Assembly: GCA_002393195.1 (NCBI GenBank)
Contig: DGIK01000128.1
Location: 1-10,161 of the forward strand
Direction: 5' to 3'
DNA length: 10,161 nt
DNA from: Bacteroidales bacterium UBA3824
GTDB taxonomy: Bacteria > Bacteroidota > Bacteroidia > Bacteroidales > UBA3824
Shown: one piece after another, positions 7,107-10,161 of the stretch
Layout: the number at the start of each line of letters is the position of its first letter
Numbering within the stretch: position 1 is the stretch's first letter
The notes under the pieces: model-generated
The model's input: only the letters and a program-made list of their open reading frames with translations
The model's database searches: none
Told to the model about the DNA's origin: nothing
Position numbers and translations under genes: made by a program

Positions 7107-8483
7107 TCAAATTGGTTTTGAAAATGATTTTGTTGTATTTTTCATCAGCGGATCGAGCGCGGCGGCAACATTGCGCACAAACGGCGAGCCGTCGGCGGTA
7201 ATCCTGATTGTATTGTCGCCAAAATCCAAAATCCCGTCATTCTTCATATCCGCCAAAATCTCTGAATTGTAGGCAGTTGAGGATTTTATTTCGTCAACAT
7301 TTACATTCCATTTTTCGGCAATGTCGCGCCAATCGATGTAATAATTGCACATCAATGATTCTATCACGTCGCGAGTTTTTTGTTGCTGATGATTGAGTTT
7401 ATAACCCTTTTTTACGGGGATTTTTTCCTCGTCAACCATCGAAATATATTCCGCTATGTCCTTGGTATTCTGTGCGTAAGCCATTTGCAACTGGCTGATT
7501 CCCGTAACTCCAAACGCATACACCTGCGCCGTCGTTCTCCGCGTGCAATATCCTTGGAAATTGCGGTGGAGGGTGTGATTTTGGAGAGCGATGTTGAGTT
7601 CGTCATCAGGTTTTACAAAATGATCCATTCCGACGCGCACATATCCTTCATTTGCAAGTAGTTGCGCGGCTTGGTCAAACATTTTTCCCTTGACATCGGC
7701 AACCGGAAGTCCCGCTTTTTCAAGTATCAATTGCGCCTTTTTGAGCCACGGCACGTGCGCATAACTGAATGTTACAAGCCTATCAGGAGCGAGCGCAACT
7801 GCCTGACTGATAGTCTCATAAAAACTTTCGGGCGTTTGCATCGGCAGTCCGTAGAGAAAATCGAGATTGATGCCGATTTTGTGGGAGCGAAGGATTCGGA
7901 AAATTTCGTCCATCCCGAGGAGCGACGGTTTCCGGTTTACGGTTTTAAGTACCTGAGTATTAAAATCTTGTATTCCAATGCTAACCCTTGTGAAGCCCGC
8001 CTCCGCCAATTTTTCCCATCCGTCGGCGTCCAAATATCCGGGATGACATTCGATGGCGATTTCGGGGCGTTCAATCGTTGAGAAGTGGCTGATTAAGTGT
8101 TGATTAAGTTCTTTAATTGCCGTCAAAGGCATTGCTGTAGGAGTGCCGCCGCCGTAATGGATTTGAGAGATTTTGCGGTCGCTGTCCAAAAGTGGCAATA
8201 TCATATCAATCTCCTTATGCAGTGCGTCGATATATCTTTGAACATCAACGTTTTGCGGCATTGCATACGAATTGCAGGCGCAATAATGGCACAGCCTCGG
8301 GCAGTATGGAAAATGTATGTAAAAAGACAGGTTGCGGTCTTTTGTGCCGTTTGATTGCAAGACCGCATCGCGAAAGTCCCCCTCGCCAAACTCTGCAAAA
8401 TAGTTGGCGGGCGGGTAACTCGTGTACCTCGGCACAGGTACGTTGTATTTATCGATGATATTCTGTTTCAAAGCCTTATCCAT
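7107..8483 (-). CDS. hemN: Oxygen-independent coproporphyrinogen III dehydrogenase (radical SAM)
   Basis: HemN oxidatively decarboxylates two propionates of coproporphyrinogen III to vinyl groups, giving protoporphyrinogen IX without oxygen. The 458-aa length matches bona fide HemN. The N terminus carries VPRYTSYPPA (17-26), as in E. coli HemN. The radical-SAM 4Fe-4S cluster motif is C61-x3-C65-x2-C68 followed by C70, the fourth cysteine that marks true HemN. Then come GGGTPT (111-116), the IECHPG strand (143-148) and VSIGIQDF. These features separate it from HemW-like heme chaperones. The ATG fits the E. coli N terminus, and a strong promoter sits only 10 nt upstream, so the leader is extremely short. 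It is the first gene of the four-gene hem cluster, 1 nt before hemG. Confidence 0.97.
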   Translation of the reverse strand: MDKALKQNIIDKYNVPVPRYTSYPPANYFAEFGEGDFRDAVLQSNGTKDRNLSFYIHFPYCPRLCHYCACNSYAMPQNVDVQRYIDALHKEIDMILPLLDSDRKISQIHYGGGTPTAMPLTAIKELNQHLISHFSTIERPEIAIECHPGYLDADGWEKLAEAGFTRVSIGIQDFNTQVLKTVNRKPSLLGMDEIFRILRSHKIGINLDFLYGLPMQTPESFYETISQAVALAPDRLVTFSYAHVPWLKKAQLILEKAGLPVADVKGKMFDQAAQLLANEGYVRVGMDHFVKPDDELNIALQNHTLHRNFQGYCTRRTTAQVYAFGVTGISQLQMAYAQNTKDIAEYISMVDEEKIPVKKGYKLNHQQQKTRDVIESLMCNYYIDWRDIAEKWNVNVDEIKSSTAYNSEILADMKNDGILDFGDNTIRITADGSPFVRNVAAALDPLMKNTTKSFSKPI

Positions 8484-8493
8484 TTTCAGACCG

Positions 8494-8525
8494 CAAAATT
8501 AATAAAAATCTGCGAGAAAGGCAAA
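8494..8525 (-). promoter_or_regulatory. Promoter for the hemN-hemG-hemE-hemA operon
   Basis: On the minus strand, TTTG (8525-8522), a 20-nt spacer and TAATTTTG (8501-8494) match the Bacteroidota consensus. The -7 box has the same eight bases as the one ahead of the chemoreceptor gene. It ends only 10 nt before the hemN ATG (8483), so initiation at the usual few bases downstream leaves almost no leader. A second minus-strand TATTTTTG lies at 8690-8683 without a matching TTTG at the right distance and could start a longer transcript. Confidence 0.7.
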
Positions 8526-8695
8526 AATCATTTTCACGTTTTGTGGCAAAAAAATGCACAGAAAAAATACGAAAACTGCATCAACACAATTATTATATCA
8601 CAACAAATTCATTTAACTTTTGAACAAAGAATTAAAAAACATCTTTTTTATACGTTTTTTCACGAAATACCGAGCCATTTCTCAAAAATATTTCT

Positions 8696-8703
8696 TACCT
8701 TTG
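8696..8703 (+). promoter_or_regulatory. -7 element for the MmcQ/YjbR gene
   Basis: TACCTTTG fits TAnnTTTG and ends 23 nt before the ATG at 8727, the same distance seen ahead of the four-helix-bundle gene. No TTTG is found at the expected upstream distance, so this is a half-supported promoter. It helps fix the start at 8727, because an upstream start would place this box inside the coding region. Confidence 0.5.
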
Positions 8704-8726
8704 CCCTCAACATAAAACACCCGACT

Positions 8727-9092
8727 ATGAACATCGAAAAATTTCGCGAATACTGCCTTTCAAAACCGCACGTTACAGAGGATTTCCCTTTTGACGACGA
8801 TGTGCTGACTTTCCGTGTCTGCAACAAGATTTTTGCCGTAGTTTCTATGAGCCGTCCCGATATGGCAACTATGAAATGCGACCCCGAACGCGCCCTCGAC
8901 CTCCGCGAACAATTTTCCGCCATCGAAGGCGCATTCCATTGGAACAAAAAATATTGGAACCAAACCCACTTCAACTCCGACGCCAGCGACAAGTTAATTT
9001 TTGAACTCGTTGACCATTCATACGACGAAGTGGTGAAGAAACTGAGTAAGAAGGAGCGGGAGGGGATGAAAGATATTTTGTCATTTCCTTAA
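8727..9092 (+). CDS. MmcQ/YjbR family protein
   Basis: The 121-aa protein matches the MmcQ/YjbR family (CyaY-like fold, often called DNA-binding on structural grounds, with no established biochemical role). Recognisable blocks are the N-terminal MNIEKFREYCLSKPHVTEDF (1-20), where the family has a similar REYCLS..GVTE.FPF pattern, then FPFDDDVLTFRV (20-31), KCDPERALDLREQF (50-63), HWNKKYWN (71-78) and the C-terminal ELVDHSYDEVVKKL (93-106). The length is typical for the single-domain family. The frame stays open upstream into the hemN region, but family alignment and the -7 box at 8696-8703 both favour the ATG at 8727. It is followed 38 nt later by the four-helix-bundle gene, whose promoter begins inside the 3' end of this gene, so the two are probably transcribed separately. 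The family call is strong and the function is unknown. Confidence 0.93.
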   Translation: MNIEKFREYCLSKPHVTEDFPFDDDVLTFRVCNKIFAVVSMSRPDMATMKCDPERALDLREQFSAIEGAFHWNKKYWNQTHFNSDASDKLIFELVDHSYDEVVKKLSKKEREGMKDILSFP

Positions 9093-9107
9093 AAAAAACT
9101 ACTTTTG
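9077..9107 (+). promoter_or_regulatory. Promoter for the four-helix-bundle gene
   Basis: TTTG (9077-9080), a 19-nt spacer and TACTTTTG (9100-9107) give a full match to the Bacteroidota consensus. The TTTG box lies within the last codons of the MmcQ/YjbR gene. The -7 box ends 23 nt before the ATG at 9131. Confidence 0.75.
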
Positions 9108-9130
9108 CAGCCAAATAAAACTGCGCAAAA

Positions 9131-9871
9131 ATGGAAGTAACAAATTTCGGATATTATTGGTTAGATACGTGGGTGTTGGCAAATGTTATACAACTGACCA
9201 CGCAAGATTTTTGTCGCCGTTATCTCAATCGCACCAACGACCCTTGCGGACGTCAGTACGACCAAATGACACAAGCTGCGCGTTCAGTTCCTGCCAATAT
9301 AGCGGAAGGCAATTCTCGCCATTCCACCTCGAAAGAAACCGAAATGAAACTCACCGATGTTGCGCGGGCAAGTTTAGCCGAGTTAGCCAATGATTATATT
9401 AATTGGCTGATGGCTCACGAACAGATACCATGGTCAATACAATCCGATGAATACAAAAAAATTGCCTATATCCGTCTTGACCGTCCTAACTACAAGGATG
9501 ACGTTCAGCATCAGAGTTGTATTCATATTTTGAGTCAAAAACACAAATTTGACCAATGGATAAGTTCAAACGATTCGATTATAGAAGCAAATTGTCTATT
9601 AATACTTTGCAATCGTCTGATAATGATGCTCAAAAAACAAATAACCAATCAGTTGGAAACATTCCGCGAAGAAGGCGGCTTTACCGAGGCATTAACGGCA
9701 GAGCGGCTTGCATTCCGTGCGGAACAAAGTGTCCAAACCAACGCTCCCCAATGCCCCAAATGCGGCAAAACAATGATAAAACGTGTGTGTAAAAAAGGCA
9801 TTAATTCAGGAAAAGAATTTTGGAGTTGTTCCGCATATCCCAATTGCAATGGAACAAGAAGTTTGATTTGA
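9131..9871 (+). CDS. Four-helix-bundle protein with C-terminal topoisomerase-type zinc ribbon
   Basis: The 246-aa product combines two domains. Residues about 40-170 resemble the four-helix-bundle family related to 23S rRNA intervening-sequence proteins: QMTQAARSVPANIAEGNSR (45-63) is the family hallmark, followed by the KETEMKLTDVARASLAEL helix (68-85). A long insert (about 95-145) precedes the last helix (about 150-180). A linker leads to a C4 zinc ribbon of the type found at the end of bacterial topoisomerase I (C208-x2-C211, C233-x5-C239, with F230-W231 and G241-T-R after it). This organisation resembles proteins annotated in Bacteroidota as 'four helix bundle suffix domain' proteins (recalled, not checked). 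The ribbon suggests nucleic-acid binding; no enzymatic motif is visible. It has its own promoter. metH begins 72 nt downstream, after a dyad-rich gap. Confidence 0.85.
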   Translation: MEVTNFGYYWLDTWVLANVIQLTTQDFCRRYLNRTNDPCGRQYDQMTQAARSVPANIAEGNSRHSTSKETEMKLTDVARASLAELANDYINWLMAHEQIPWSIQSDEYKKIAYIRLDRPNYKDDVQHQSCIHILSQKHKFDQWISSNDSIIEANCLLILCNRLIMMLKKQITNQLETFREEGGFTEALTAERLAFRAEQSVQTNAPQCPKCGKTMIKRVCKKGINSGKEFWSCSAYPNCNGTRSLI

Positions 9872-9886
9872 TTATTAATGTGATTT

Positions 9887-9923
9887 TTGTAATAACATAA
9901 AAATCGTAATACAGTTATTACAA
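9887..9923 (+). promoter_or_regulatory. Overlapping dyads upstream of metH
   Basis: TTGTAATAAC (9887-9896) and GTTATTACAA (9914-9923) form a perfect 10-bp inverted repeat around 17 nt. A third copy, GTAATA (9906-9911), pairs with the same right arm to make a 16-bp palindrome, GTAATA-N4-TATTAC (9906-9921). The element begins 15 nt after the four-helix-bundle stop and ends 20 nt before the metH ATG. A poor -7-like sequence, GATTTTTG, overlaps its left edge (9882-9889). It could be an operator, a leader hairpin or a weak terminator for the upstream gene; its A/T-rich stem and lack of a clean U-tract make a terminator least likely. Confidence 0.5.
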
Positions 9924-9943
9924 TTTATTTAAAAAACAAGCAA

Positions 9944-10161
9944 ATGCAAAACCGCTACACCATATTAAAACAGCAACTCGAACATCGCGTTCTCCTTCTT
10001 GATGGCGCGATGGGAAGCCTTATTCAGCAATACAACCTTTCGGAAGAGGATTTCACCGGCGAGAGGTTCGTTGGCGTAACGCACCAAATGAAGGGCAACA
10101 ACGATATTCTTAATATTACCAAACCGCAGGTAATCAAGGAAATACATTCACGATACTTGGA
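9944..10161 (+). CDS. metH: Methionine synthase, cobalamin-dependent (5' part only)
   Basis: The window holds the first 72 codons and runs out mid-codon. The translation begins MQNRYTILKQ and carries the N-terminal homocysteine S-methyltransferase motifs of MetH: RVLLLDGAMGSLIQQY (15-30, family pattern LDGAMGTMIQ), SEEDFTGERF (33-42), MKGNNDILNITKPQVI (49-64) and EIHSRYL (66-72). MetH transfers the methyl group of methyltetrahydrofolate to homocysteine through cobalamin in the cytosol. The DFTGERF and KGNND blocks favour full-length MetH, or a separate MetH N-terminal subunit, over cobalamin-independent MetE. The gap before it is too short for a cobalamin or SAM riboswitch, though it contains dyads. 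Whether the B12-binding and reactivation domains follow cannot be seen. Confidence 0.93.
   Translation, partial: MQNRYTILKQQLEHRVLLLDGAMGSLIQQYNLSEEDFTGERFVGVTHQMKGNNDILNITKPQVIKEIHSRYL

Larger units (their letters stand above)
8484..8726. other. Divergent intergenic spacer between hemN and the MmcQ/YjbR gene
   Basis: This 243-bp, A/T-rich stretch separates the minus-strand hem operon from plus-strand genes. It holds the hemN promoter near its left end and the -7 box of the MmcQ/YjbR gene near its right end. In the middle I see a short partial dyad, TTTGAACAAA (8619-8628), that could bind a regulator but is too short to assign. The plus-strand frame is open across the spacer, but its translation is Lys/Ile/His/Phe-rich and looks like chance. 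No RNA gene or small gene is recognisable. Confidence 0.6.

Noticed and set aside
8619..8628. TTTGAACAAA dyad as a redox-regulator (FNR-like) operator for the hem operon
   Set aside because: It has 4-bp half-sites with a 2-nt spacer, unlike the TTGAT-N4-ATCAA pattern, and could occur by chance in A/T-rich DNA.
8355..8726. Open frame continuing upstream of the MmcQ/YjbR gene into the hemN region
   Set aside because: The translation has no family similarity, overlaps hemN antisense, and would bury the -7 box at 8696-8703; the family N terminus begins exactly at the ATG at 8727.
9872..9943. Cobalamin or SAM riboswitch upstream of metH
   Set aside because: The whole gap is 72 nt and shows no B12-box or SAM-aptamer core; only A/T-rich dyads are present.

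Overview
The window reads as a chromosomal segment of a member of the Bacteroidota. The main evidence is promoter structure: three sites have the TTTG / 19-20 nt / TAnnTTTG layout typical of that phylum (ahead of the chemoreceptor gene, hemN and the four-helix-bundle gene), and a fourth has the TAnnTTTG half alone (ahead of the MmcQ/YjbR gene). Gene content agrees: MmcQ/YjbR and four-helix-bundle proteins, a MetH, and a heme cluster. I see no insertion sequence, phage gene, CRISPR array, tRNA or rRNA, and no gene-free stretch longer than about 245 bp.

Layout. Positions 17-886 (+) encode a lipoprotein with a metallo-beta-lactamase fold. It converges, with a 7-nt gap, on two minus-strand genes: a transmembrane methyl-accepting chemotaxis protein (3731-1860), followed 21 nt downstream by a PstS-like substrate-binding lipoprotein (1838-894). 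These two probably form one transcription unit driven from a promoter at 3757-3787. Upstream, also on the minus strand, is a four-gene heme cluster, hemN - hemG(hemY) - hemE - hemA (8483 down to 3797). It has a 1-nt gap at hemN/hemG, a 47-nt gap with a GNRA hairpin at hemG/hemE, and a 14-nt overlap at hemE/hemA. A 243-bp divergent spacer (8484-8726) separates it from plus-strand genes: an MmcQ/YjbR protein, a four-helix-bundle protein with a C-terminal zinc ribbon, and the start of metH, which runs off the window.

The heme genes cover the first tetrapyrrole step (HemA, glutamyl-tRNA to glutamate-1-semialdehyde) and three late steps (HemE, HemN, HemG: uroporphyrinogen III to protoporphyrin IX). 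hemL, hemB, hemC, hemD and hemH are not in the window. MetH, at the far end, would use cobalamin, another tetrapyrrole, but nothing shown here links it to the hem genes.

Most of the window is ordinary housekeeping DNA. The points most worth a second look are the short HemA lacking its C-terminal dimerisation domain and the usual glycine motif, the chemoreceptor/substrate-binding-protein pair in a phylum where chemoreceptors are uncommon, the fused four-helix-bundle/zinc-ribbon protein, the overlapping dyads just ahead of metH, and the GNRA hairpin inside the hem operon. I did not find a convincing wholly new system.
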